A stretch of 50,547 nt of DNA, taken from NCBI GenBank assembly GCA_934432885.1, contig CAKRYY010000021.1:1-50547 (forward strand), given 5' to 3'. Shown in pieces: positions 39,755 to 46,575 of the stretch. The stretch is from an uncultured Lachnospiraceae bacterium (lineage in GTDB: Bacteria; Bacillota; Clostridia; Lachnospirales; Lachnospiraceae). The translations under genes were made by a program, and so were the position numbers. A model generated the notes under the pieces. The model saw nothing but the letters and a program-made list of their open reading frames with translations. It was not told where the DNA came from and ran no database searches. Position 1 is the stretch's first letter. The number at the start of each line of letters is the position of its first letter.

Positions 39755-40654
39755 ATGAAAACCAATCAGATAAGAAATGCACTGCTTTTGCTTTTGACGG
39801 CAACCATCTGGGGTGTTGCGTTTGTTGCGCAGAGCGTGGGAAACGGTTATGTGGGTCCCTTTACGTTCAATGCAGTCCGTTTCTTCCTTGGCGGCATTGT
39901 GCTTTTGCCGCTGCTCTTTTGGCGAAACAAAACGCTTTACCAGAAAGAGACGCAGGAAGAAAAAAAGGCGAGATGGCGGATGACCCTTCGGGGCGGTATC
40001 TGCTGCGGTCTTGCACTGGGCTGCGCCAGCCAGCTTCAGCAGATGGGAATTTTGAACACGACAGTGGCAAAAGCGGGATTTATTACGGCCATGTACATTG
40101 TCATAGTGCCGTTGCTTGGACTGCTTTTCCATAAAAAGGTACGAGGCATTGTATGGGGAGCGGTTGTACTTGCGGTTTTTGGCATGTATCTTTTGTGTAT
40201 TCAGGGTTCATTTTCTCTTGAAAAGGGAGACTTCTATGTGCTCTGCGGTGCATTTGTTTTTTCGATACATATTCTGGTAATCGATTATTTTTCGCCAAAG
40301 GCGGACAGTGTTGCGCTGTCCTGTATTCAGTTTTTTGTCAGCAGTATTGTCTGCGGAATTGGTATGCTGCTTACGGAAACTGTTTCTATCTCTGCCATAT
40401 TGGAAGGCTGGATGCCGATTCTGTATGCCGGCGTTATGTCCTGCGGCGTTGCCTACACCTTACAGGTAGTAGGGCAGAAGGGCGTTGACCCGACTGTGGC
40501 GTCTCTGATTTTAAGTCTGGAATCTGTGATTTCATTGATTGCGGGCTGGATTTTGCTTGGACAGGCTTTGAACTTCAAGGAAATCTGCGGCTGCGTGATT
40601 ATGTTTATGGCGATTATTCTGGTACAGCTTCCAGAACGGAAGAAACAGGTATAA
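39755..40654 (+). CDS. EamA-family (DMT) transporter
   Basis: 299 residues from ATG 39755 (a TTG two codons earlier is also possible). Ten hydrophobic segments in two EamA repeats, with LLLLLTATIWGVAFVAQSVGNGYVGPFTFNAVRFFLGGIVLLPLL as the first repeat start and LQVVGQKGVDPTVASLILSLESVISLIAGWILLGQ as the diagnostic second-repeat end. Inner-membrane exporter of unknown substrate. It follows ridA by 12 bases and probably shares its transcript. It is not closely similar to the other EamA gene at 12656-13576. Confidence 0.9.
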   Translation: MKTNQIRNALLLLLTATIWGVAFVAQSVGNGYVGPFTFNAVRFFLGGIVLLPLLFWRNKTLYQKETQEEKKARWRMTLRGGICCGLALGCASQLQQMGILNTTVAKAGFITAMYIVIVPLLGLLFHKKVRGIVWGAVVLAVFGMYLLCIQGSFSLEKGDFYVLCGAFVFSIHILVIDYFSPKADSVALSCIQFFVSSIVCGIGMLLTETVSISAILEGWMPILYAGVMSCGVAYTLQVVGQKGVDPTVASLILSLESVISLIAGWILLGQALNFKEICGCVIMFMAIILVQLPERKKQV

Positions 40655-40731
40655 AAATGTACAAATCAAACTGGGAAAACTGCACAAAAAGAAAGAACCT
40701 GTACAAAGATTGAAAAAGTGCGGCAAAGCGG

Positions 40732-40760
40732 TTGACAATACAGAAAGCGCAAACTATAAT
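40732..40760 (+). promoter_or_regulatory. Perfect consensus promoter
   Basis: TTGACA (40732-40737), exactly 17 nt, TATAAT (40755-40760). Both hexamers are full consensus. It lies 78 bases after the EamA gene and more than 200 bases before spoVAE, and is followed after 36 bases by a terminator. Confidence 0.9.
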
Positions 40761-40766
40761 TCAGTA

Positions 40767-40830
40767 TAACAAATGTAAATAACATTTTGTTGACGAAGAC
40801 GTCAGGGAATCCCACCTGGCGTCTTTTTTT
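40767..40830 (+). ncRNA. Candidate small RNA or attenuator of about 64 nt
   Basis: Downstream of the perfect promoter at 40732-40760 comes a first hairpin, AACAAATGT / ACATTTTGTT (40768-40791). Directly after it is a strong intrinsic terminator, AGACGTCAGG / CCTGGCGTCT with T6-7 (40797-40830). There is no ORF inside. Further on, GAGCTCCGCT and AGCGGGGCTTC (40852-40880) can form another stem. The unit would make a short stable RNA, or act as an attenuated leader of spoVAE. I do not recognise a known riboswitch class. The rest of the gap to spoVAE holds only the forespore-type promoter. Confidence 0.55.
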
Positions 40831-40914
40831 CTTTTTCATTTATACCCTTTTGGAGCTCCGCTTTTTGGAGCGGGGCTTCATCCTTCCTTCCAATTTTCAA
40901 GTCGGAAATTTTTC

Positions 40915-40943
40915 ACATAAACTTAACAAAAAAGGAAATACTA
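40915..40943 (+). promoter_or_regulatory. Forespore-type (sigma G/F) promoter of spoVAE
   Basis: ACATA (40915-40919), 17-nt spacer, AATACTA (40937-40943). It differs by one base in each element from the spoVAA promoter (GCATA-N17-CATACTA), with the same spacing. It lies 24 bases before the spoVAE start. Confidence 0.55.
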
Positions 40944-40967
40944 CGGACAAAGGAAAAGGAGAGCCGT

Positions 40968-41324
40968 ATGGATTATATCAATGCTTTCTGGGTAGGAGGG
41001 CTGATTTGCGCTCTTGTCCAGATTTTAATGGAAAAAACAAAAATGATGCCCGGCAGGATTATGGTACTGTTAGTCTGCCTCGGCGCGCTGCTTGGCGCAG
41101 TGGGAATCTATGAGCCATTTCAGGAATATGCGGGAGCAGGTGCGAGCGTACCGCTGCTCGGTTTTGGAAATGTCCTGATAAAGGGTGTAAAAGAGGCGGT
41201 TGATGAAAAAGGGATGCTTGGACTTTTTTCAGGAGGCTTTAAGGCAGGCGCGGTCGGAACAAGTGCTGCTCTTATTTTTGGCTATCTGGCAAGCCTGATA
41301 TTCAACCCGAAGATGAAAAAATAA
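40968..41324 (+). CDS. spoVAE: Stage V sporulation protein AE
   Basis: 118 residues, about three to four membrane helices. MDYINAFWVGGLICALVQILMEKTKMMPGRIMVLLVCLGALLGAVGIYEPFQEYAGAGASVPLLGFGNVLIKGVKEAV is the conserved SpoVAE core, with the AGAGASVPLLGFGN motif. It matches the short SpoVAEb form. AAGGAGAG precedes the ATG. It is part of the spore dipicolinic acid channel. Here it precedes, rather than follows, spoVAD and is separated from it by a DUF2156 gene. Confidence 0.93.
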   Translation: MDYINAFWVGGLICALVQILMEKTKMMPGRIMVLLVCLGALLGAVGIYEPFQEYAGAGASVPLLGFGNVLIKGVKEAVDEKGMLGLFSGGFKAGAVGTSAALIFGYLASLIFNPKMKK

Positions 41325-41393
41325 AAAGCACTTGCAAAAGACCGTTATGTTGATTTATGATAAGCAGACAAAAGAAAAGGTCTGGTGAGAAAA

Positions 41394-42284
41394 ATGGAAT
41401 TTAACTGGAAATCAATAGAGCTTTCAGACAAGGAAATCATACAGAGCTATTACCGGCAGGAAAAGTCAAGAAATTGTGAGTTTACCTTTGCCAATAATTA
41501 CCTCTGGGCGCCGCATTATGAAATTCGTTATGCAATCATAGACGGCATGCTGGTATTTTTATCAGACGAAGCGACGTTTTCCGTGAGCTTTCCGCTTGGA
41601 CAAGGCAATGCAAAGGAGACAATAGAGCTTCTGCTTTCCTATTTTGAGGAAAAGGGACGGACTTTTAAGATGCACCTCGTATCACCCGAACAGTTTGCAC
41701 GCCTGGAGAAGTGGTTCCCCGGAAAATTTCAGATTGCATATAACAGAGATGCGGCTGATTATGTCTATGAATCTGAAAAGCTGATTACGCTTTCAGGGAA
41801 AAAGCTACATGGAAAGCGCAATCATATCAACAAGTTTAAAGAGTTGTATCCCGACTGGACTTATGAGCCGATAACGAAGGAAAATACAGCGGAATGTATC
41901 GAGATGGCACAGAACTGGCGCGTGCAGAACGGCTGTGATGAAAATGAGGAAAAAAGCGCAGAATTCTGTGTAACCCTAAATGCACTGAAAATGCGGGAAG
42001 AGCTGGGGCTGCGTGGCGGACTGCTGCGTGCAGACGGCAGGGTCGTAGCCTTTACGCTTGGCGAGCCGGGCGGTGAGGATATTTTTGTTGTCCATATCGA
42101 AAAGGCATATCCCGATGTACAAGGGGCGTATCCGATGATTAACCAGCAGTTTGTAGAGCATGAGTGCGCTGCCTATCGGTATATCAACCGGGAAGAGGAT
42201 ACCGGAGCGGAGGGACTTCGAAAGGCGAAGCTGTCCTACTATCCGGTAATGATGCTTGAAAAAGGCATGGTAACTCTGGCATAA
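41394..42284 (+). CDS. DUF2156 protein (lysyl-phosphatidylglycerol-synthase C-terminal-like)
   Basis: 296 residues from ATG 41394 (GGTGAG upstream); a GTG at 41385 is an alternative. Two GNAT-like halves without membrane segments: FNWKSIELSDKEIIQSYYRQEKSRNCEFTFANNYLWAPHYEI, then KKLHGKRNHINKFKELYPDW, LRGGLLRADGRVVAFTLGEPGGEDIFVVHIEKAYPDVQGAYPMINQQFVEHECAAYRYINREEDTGAEGLRKAKLSYYP. This is the soluble DUF2156/COG4866 family, related to the transferase domain of MprF. It probably transfers an aminoacyl or similar group, but the substrate is unknown. It sits between spoVAE and spoVAD, so a link to sporulation is possible. Confidence 0.88.
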   Translation: MEFNWKSIELSDKEIIQSYYRQEKSRNCEFTFANNYLWAPHYEIRYAIIDGMLVFLSDEATFSVSFPLGQGNAKETIELLLSYFEEKGRTFKMHLVSPEQFARLEKWFPGKFQIAYNRDAADYVYESEKLITLSGKKLHGKRNHINKFKELYPDWTYEPITKENTAECIEMAQNWRVQNGCDENEEKSAEFCVTLNALKMREELGLRGGLLRADGRVVAFTLGEPGGEDIFVVHIEKAYPDVQGAYPMINQQFVEHECAAYRYINREEDTGAEGLRKAKLSYYPVMMLEKGMVTLA

Positions 42285-42327
42285 TTTTTCCCAAAACGGC
42301 AATCCTACCCTTAAAAAAGAGTTTGTG

Positions 42328-42368
42328 CGCATTTATGTTTCTTATGGAATAGGAATTTCCTGCTGCAT
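42328..42368. repeat. Dispersed hairpin repeat, inverted copy
   Basis: GCGCATTTATGTTTCTTATG followed by GAATAGGAATTTCCTGCTGC: this is the reverse complement of the 38186 copy with a few changes. It lies directly in front of the spoVAD ribosome binding site. Confidence 0.6.
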
Positions 42369-42385
42369 AAAAAGAAAGGGATGGG

Positions 42386-43426
42386 ATGATGGCATTACAA
42401 AAGGAAAATGGGAAAAGAAGAGGCAAACAGAGCGTTGCCTATGAACAGCCGGTCTATGTCAATGCAAGCGCCTGCGTCGCAGGGAAAAAAGAGGGCGAGG
42501 GCCCGCTTGCGGAAATGATAGATATGATTGGCGAGGATGATTTGTTTGGCTGCAATACATGGGAAGAAGCGGAAAGCAGTCTGCAGAAGGACGCGGTCTA
42601 TCTGGCGCTTGGAAAGGCAGGACTGGATGCAAAGGAGATACAGTATCTGTTTGCGGGCGACCTTTTAGGGCAGTCCATTGCTACGTCATTTGGCATTATG
42701 CCCTATGAGATTCCTCTGTTTGGGCTGTACGGGGCATGCTCGACCTGCGGAGAATCCTTAAGCCTTGGCTCGATGATGATTGACGGCGGCTTTGCGGGAA
42801 ATGTAGTCTGCGTGACCTCAAGCCATTTTGCGAGCGCGGAGAAGGAATTTCGCAATCCTCTGGAGTATGGGAGCCAGAGGCCCTTATCTGCCACATGGAC
42901 GGTAACGGGGAGCGGCGCATTTGTGCTTGGCAGGGAAAGGGGCGAAAAGGTACGTGCTGCGATTACAGGTATTACAACCGGCAAAATTGTAGATTATGGA
43001 TTGAAAGATTCTCTCAATATGGGCTGCTGCATGGCGCCTGCCGCCTGTGATGTAATCTATCAGAATATGCTGGATTTCGGCAGACAGCCATCCGATTACG
43101 ATAAAATTATTACCGGCGATCTGGGATCTATTGGACAGCGGGCGCTCATTGACCTGCTGGCGGAAAAGGGGTATGATATTTCCGGAAACCATATAGATTG
43201 CGGTATGCAGATTTATGATTCTGCGGCGCAGGACACTCATGCCGGAGGCTCTGGCTGCGGCTGTGCGGCGGTCACGCTGTCAGCTTATGTGCTCAGACAG
43301 CTGGAGCAGAAAAAGTGGAAGCGTGTGTTGTTTGTTCCGACCGGCGCATTGATGAGCAAGACGAGCTTTAATGAAGGAAAAACAGTTCCGGGAATCGCGC
43401 ACGGAGTTGTTTTAGAGAGTGTATAA
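42386..43426 (+). CDS. spoVAD: Stage V sporulation protein AD
   Basis: 346 residues, full length. Thiolase-like fold without thiolase function: VYVNASACVAGKKEGEGPLAEMID, LFAGDLLGQSIATSFG, LFGLYGACSTCGESLSLGSMMIDGGFAGNVVCVTSSHFASAEKEFRNPLEYGSQRPLSATWTVTGSGAFVL, and GDLGSIGQ, DCGMQIYD, HAGGSGCGCAAV. In B. subtilis SpoVAD binds dipicolinic acid directly. AAAGGG precedes two adjacent ATGs (42386/42389). Placed after spoVAE and DUF2156, not directly after spoVAC as usual. A terminator follows at 43432-43464. Confidence 0.96.
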   Translation: MMALQKENGKRRGKQSVAYEQPVYVNASACVAGKKEGEGPLAEMIDMIGEDDLFGCNTWEEAESSLQKDAVYLALGKAGLDAKEIQYLFAGDLLGQSIATSFGIMPYEIPLFGLYGACSTCGESLSLGSMMIDGGFAGNVVCVTSSHFASAEKEFRNPLEYGSQRPLSATWTVTGSGAFVLGRERGEKVRAAITGITTGKIVDYGLKDSLNMGCCMAPAACDVIYQNMLDFGRQPSDYDKIITGDLGSIGQRALIDLLAEKGYDISGNHIDCGMQIYDSAAQDTHAGGSGCGCAAVTLSAYVLRQLEQKKWKRVLFVPTGALMSKTSFNEGKTVPGIAHGVVLESV

Positions 43427-43431
43427 ATATG

Positions 43432-43464
43432 GGGAATGAGGTCAAACTGGCTTCATTCCCTTTT
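43432..43464 (+). terminator. Terminator after spoVAD
   Basis: Stem GGGAATGA / TCATTCCC with a 13-nt loop and a T4 tail, six bases after the spoVAD stop. Its position also argues against translating the transglutaminase gene from the upstream in-frame ATG at 43429. Confidence 0.65.
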
Positions 43465-43506
43465 GCAAATGTAAAAGCTGCGGTGACTGCCGCAGGAGGA
43501 AATGAA

Positions 43507-44994
43507 ATGAAATTTCTGAAAAAATTATTATATCTTTTTTTACTGCTGTTAACGCTTTTGCTTGCGCTTGTTTTTGCCTGTGCATGGAAGCCGGGGCTGA
43601 CAGAGCAGCTTGGTGCTCTTTTATATGGGAAAACAGCAGAGGAAGTGGAAACGAGACCTGATGAAGCTGCAAAGGAGATGGCTTTTGAAGAAGCCGGGCA
43701 GCCGGAGGGAATCTCACAGCAGGAGCAGCCGGCTGCTGAAACCTCTGATGCCGGCATAACGGATTCCATGCAGCCTGTGGATACTTACATAGCTCCGGAG
43801 CTTTCTGAAATCAGCGTACCGGAGGCAGTTGCCGGAAGATGCGGCTATGAGGCATTGCAGGAAGAGGACAGCGAGGTCGAAGATGAACAGGCGCTTAAGC
43901 TGGAGGAACAGCTTGGCGTTGGCGAAACGGGAGACGGGCTTAGCTTTGATGCGCTGTTTTACCCCTATTACAATATGCTGGATGATGCAGGTCAGCACGT
44001 TTACCGCCAGATTTATGCAAATGCAAGGGCATGTAACCCTGCCTTTGCGCCCATTGAGCCAATAACGGCGGGAAAGCTGCGGGATGTGATTTCGGCGGTA
44101 TACAACGACCATCCAGAGCTGTTCTGGCTGGATACCGTTTATGGCTGTAAACGGCGCGCAAACGGACAGTGTCTGGAAATTGATTTGCAGTTTAACAAGA
44201 CGGCAAAGAATCTGGATGCTGAAAATGCGGCGTTTGAAAATGCAGCGCAGAAAATTTTACAGCAGGCACAGGAATTTCCGCCTGATTATGATAAGGAACG
44301 CTATGTTCATGATGCGATTTTGGATGCAGTGGAATATTCGACCAGTGCGCCGATGAACCAGAGTGCTTACAGTGCGCTTGTAGGCGGCAGGACGGTGTGC
44401 GCAGGATATGCCAGAGCGGTTCAGTATCTTTTGCAGCAGCTTGGAATTCCCTGCTATTACTGCACGGGCTTTGCCGGAGAGGCACACGCATGGAATATTG
44501 TCAAGCTGGATGACGGCTTTTACAATGTGGATGCTACGTGGGATGATACCGGCGCAGGAACCTATGATTATTTTAATAAGACGGACAGAGACTATGCCTC
44601 GACGCATGTAAGGCAGGAGCTTTCGGTTAATCTGCCGCCATGCGATGGCGAGACGTACCGCACTATCGGCGGGGCAGATGAAAATGGCTTAAGGAACAGC
44701 GCCGATTTGGGATTTTCAGAGAGCGACATCCTGCGCGATCTGCAGACCTACTATGCGGACTGCAGCAGGCAGATTCTGGAAAAGGGACTTGGAGAGTATA
44801 CCTTTGAAAATGTCATCGAGGGCGAGGATTTTTATCAGGAATGGAAGGATGCTTATCAGTCACAGGCGTATCAGCAGGCTTATATGGTAGATACGATGCG
44901 TCAGCTTGGAGCGAAATCCTGTCATCTTGGACTGGAAACGGAGCGGCTTTCCGATAACCGTTTCCTGATTTCGCATACCATAACATTACAATAG
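43507..44994 (+). CDS. Membrane-anchored transglutaminase-like protein
   Basis: 495 residues from ATG 43507 (GCAGGAGG seven bases upstream). N-terminal membrane anchor (KKLLYLFLLLLTLLLALVFACAW), an acidic low-complexity linker (about residues 45-135), then a transglutaminase/protease-like domain with the Cys-His-Asp triad. The triad is in GGRTVCAGYARAVQYLLQQLGIPCYYCTG, GEAHAWNIVKLDDGFYNVDATWDDTG, in the order C (about 300), H (about 325), D (about 340). Extracytoplasmic. Such proteins act as peptidases or cross-linkers in the cell envelope; substrate unknown. ZIP gene follows after 24 bases. Confidence 0.88.
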   Translation: MKFLKKLLYLFLLLLTLLLALVFACAWKPGLTEQLGALLYGKTAEEVETRPDEAAKEMAFEEAGQPEGISQQEQPAAETSDAGITDSMQPVDTYIAPELSEISVPEAVAGRCGYEALQEEDSEVEDEQALKLEEQLGVGETGDGLSFDALFYPYYNMLDDAGQHVYRQIYANARACNPAFAPIEPITAGKLRDVISAVYNDHPELFWLDTVYGCKRRANGQCLEIDLQFNKTAKNLDAENAAFENAAQKILQQAQEFPPDYDKERYVHDAILDAVEYSTSAPMNQSAYSALVGGRTVCAGYARAVQYLLQQLGIPCYYCTGFAGEAHAWNIVKLDDGFYNVDATWDDTGAGTYDYFNKTDRDYASTHVRQELSVNLPPCDGETYRTIGGADENGLRNSADLGFSESDILRDLQTYYADCSRQILEKGLGEYTFENVIEGEDFYQEWKDAYQSQAYQQAYMVDTMRQLGAKSCHLGLETERLSDNRFLISHTITLQ

Positions 44995-45018
44995 AAAAAT
45001 TTTCAAAAAACGGAGGAT

Positions 45019-45813
45019 ATGGATTTGTATACAGAAATGATTCTTTTCAGGGGCATTATGATTCCCTTTCTGGGGACAGTGCTTGGCTCTGCCTGTGTAT
45101 TTTTTATTAAAAAAGAGATGTCGGCACAGCTCAGACGTGCGCTGACCGGCTTTGCCGCGGGCGTTATGGTGGCAGCTTCTATCTGGAGCCTTTTGCTTCC
45201 TGCACTTGAACAGGCGGCTTTCATGGGAAAATGGTCATGGCTTCCTGCGCTGGTCGGCTTTTTTGCAGGAATGGGTTTTCTGCTGCTGCTGGATATGATA
45301 ACGCCTCATCTGCACATGGGAAGCAGCAAGGCAGAGGGACCGAGCAGCAGCCTTGGGCGGACGACAATGCTGGTGCTGGCAGTTGCGCTCCACAATATCC
45401 CGGAGGGAATGGCAGTCGGTGTGGTATACGCAGGCTGGGCGATGGGAAATGCAGGAATCGGCATGGCAGGAGCGTTTGCGCTTGCTGTCGGAATTGCGAT
45501 TCAGAATTTCCCGGAGGGTGCGATTATTTCCATGCCGCTGTATGCAGAGGGCACGAGCAAACCGCGTTCCTTCTGGTACGGCGTTCTTTCCGGTGTTGTA
45601 GAGCCGCTGGCTGCGGTAATAACGATTCTGCTGTCCTCATTGATTATTCCGGTGCTGCCGTATCTGTTGAGCTTTGCGGCAGGAGCGATGCTTTATGTCG
45701 TCGTGGAGGAACTGATTCCTGAAATGTCGGAAGGCAATCATTCCAATGTCGGCACAATTCTGTTTGCCATTGGCTTTGGTCTGATGATGGTTCTGGATGT
45801 TGCGCTTGGATAA
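45019..45813 (+). CDS. ZIP-family divalent metal transporter
   Basis: 264 residues, eight membrane helices. TGFAAGVMVAASIWSLLLPALEQA, the metal-site helices AVALHNIPEGMAVGVVYAG and AVGIAIQNFPEGAIISMPLYAEG (HNxPEG and QNxPEG), and FAAGAMLYVVVEELIPEM are the ZIP signatures of the GufA/ZupT branch. Imports zinc or related divalent metals through the cytoplasmic membrane. A short intracellular loop (about 95-110) carries HLHMG. CGGAGG lies upstream of the ATG. Confidence 0.94.
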   Translation: MDLYTEMILFRGIMIPFLGTVLGSACVFFIKKEMSAQLRRALTGFAAGVMVAASIWSLLLPALEQAAFMGKWSWLPALVGFFAGMGFLLLLDMITPHLHMGSSKAEGPSSSLGRTTMLVLAVALHNIPEGMAVGVVYAGWAMGNAGIGMAGAFALAVGIAIQNFPEGAIISMPLYAEGTSKPRSFWYGVLSGVVEPLAAVITILLSSLIIPVLPYLLSFAAGAMLYVVVEELIPEMSEGNHSNVGTILFAIGFGLMMVLDVALG

Positions 45814-45883
45814 GAAAGTAATTTGAAAAAAATACCAAAAATGTAGAATTTTGCAAAAATTTATATTTTTATAGAAAAATGTG

Positions 45884-45911
45884 TTGACAAATACACAGAA
45901 GCTGTTATAAT
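45884..45911 (+). promoter_or_regulatory. Promoter of the non-coding transcription unit
   Basis: TTGACA (45884-45889), 16-nt spacer, TATAAT (45906-45911), both consensus hexamers. Confidence 0.85.
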
Positions 45912-45917
45912 AAAGAC

Positions 45918-46280
45918 ATACAAAAGAGAAACATTCATATAGAAGCATCCAACACAGGAAAAGCCGGATAGAGAAGATCGGCAGTAGTTGGAAATCTGAT
46001 GAAAGAGAGGTACGGTCCACCGAAAACGTAAGCTGAGACACCAAAGAAAAAGTACCTGAAGTACAAAAGCATAAAAGTACATAAGAGGTACGAAACGCAA
46101 AAAACGTTCGTTTGAGTACAAGAGAAAAAGCCCGTTACAGAAACACAGGAGCGGCGGTACAAAAGTACAAAAGATAAGATTGGAAAGAAACGGATGAATA
46201 TTCAGGAGGTGCAGTCCATTGGATAGCATGCTTTAGAAGGAAGTATGATTCGAGACGAACATACTTCCTTCTATTTTTTT
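45918..46280 (+). ncRNA. Purine-rich non-coding RNA of about 360 nt, class not recognised
   Basis: Bounded by a consensus promoter (45884-45911) and a 12-bp perfect terminator (46236-46280). No ORF longer than about a dozen codons lies on the plus strand. The transcript is rich in A and G and poor in T. GTAC occurs eight times in 159 bases (at 46010, 46052, 46061, 46077, 46088, 46116, 46157 and 46165), often as GTACAAAAG or AAAGTAC. AGGAGGTG at 46204-46211 is a full 8-base complement of the 16S rRNA 3' end but is followed only by TTGGATAGCATGCTTTAG. It does not look like tmRNA, RNase P, SRP RNA or 6S RNA to me. The 295 bases after it hold a dispersed repeat and an AT-rich spacer. Confidence 0.65.
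46236..46280 (+). terminator. Terminator of the non-coding transcription unit
   Basis: Perfect stem GAAGGAAGTATG / CATACTTCCTTC (12 bp), 12-nt loop, then TA and T7. Confidence 0.92.
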
Positions 46281-46288
46281 GTATTTTT

Positions 46289-46420
46289 GCAATAGAAATT
46301 CCTATTGCATAAAAATCATAAATGCACAACTCGCGGAGATGGAGTTTGCCTTGCAGGCATCACTCGCGCAGACGGAGAATCCTGCTTACAGTATTCTATT
46401 TTATTTTTTGGCAATTTTTG
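46289..46420. repeat. Dispersed hairpin repeat, long copy
   Basis: Starts with GCAATAG / CTATTGC (46289-46308) and CATAAAAATCATAAATGCAC. It continues with CTCGCG, GCCTTGCAGGCA, CACTCGCGC and CGGAGAATCCTGCTTACAG, which match segments of the cluster at 28370-28511. The rest up to the next gene is AT-rich without features. Confidence 0.65.
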
Positions 46421-46575
46421 CACAACAGAAAATTTGTGCAAAAATTGTTTTTTTTAAGACGAAAGATTAAAGATATACCAAAGATATGAATTAAATGTGG
46501 AAAAAATATGGGAAAAAAGTTATAATGAATCGAGAAGAAACTGAGTATAATCAGACTGTAATAAAAGGAGAGTGT

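Noticed and set aside
46010..46168. CRISPR array or tandem repeat made of the GTAC motifs
   Set aside because: Only 4-9 bases recur, spacing is irregular (8 to 42 bases), and no long repeat or spacer structure exists.
45861..46229. 122-codon minus-strand frame opposite the non-coding RNA
   Set aside because: Phe/Leu/Cys-rich translation explained by the purine-rich opposite strand; no ribosome binding site.
45918..46280. tmRNA, RNase P RNA, SRP RNA or 6S RNA as identity of the 360-nt unit
   Set aside because: None of the conserved ends or core motifs of these RNAs (for example the tmRNA acceptor end or RNase P core motifs) could be found by eye.
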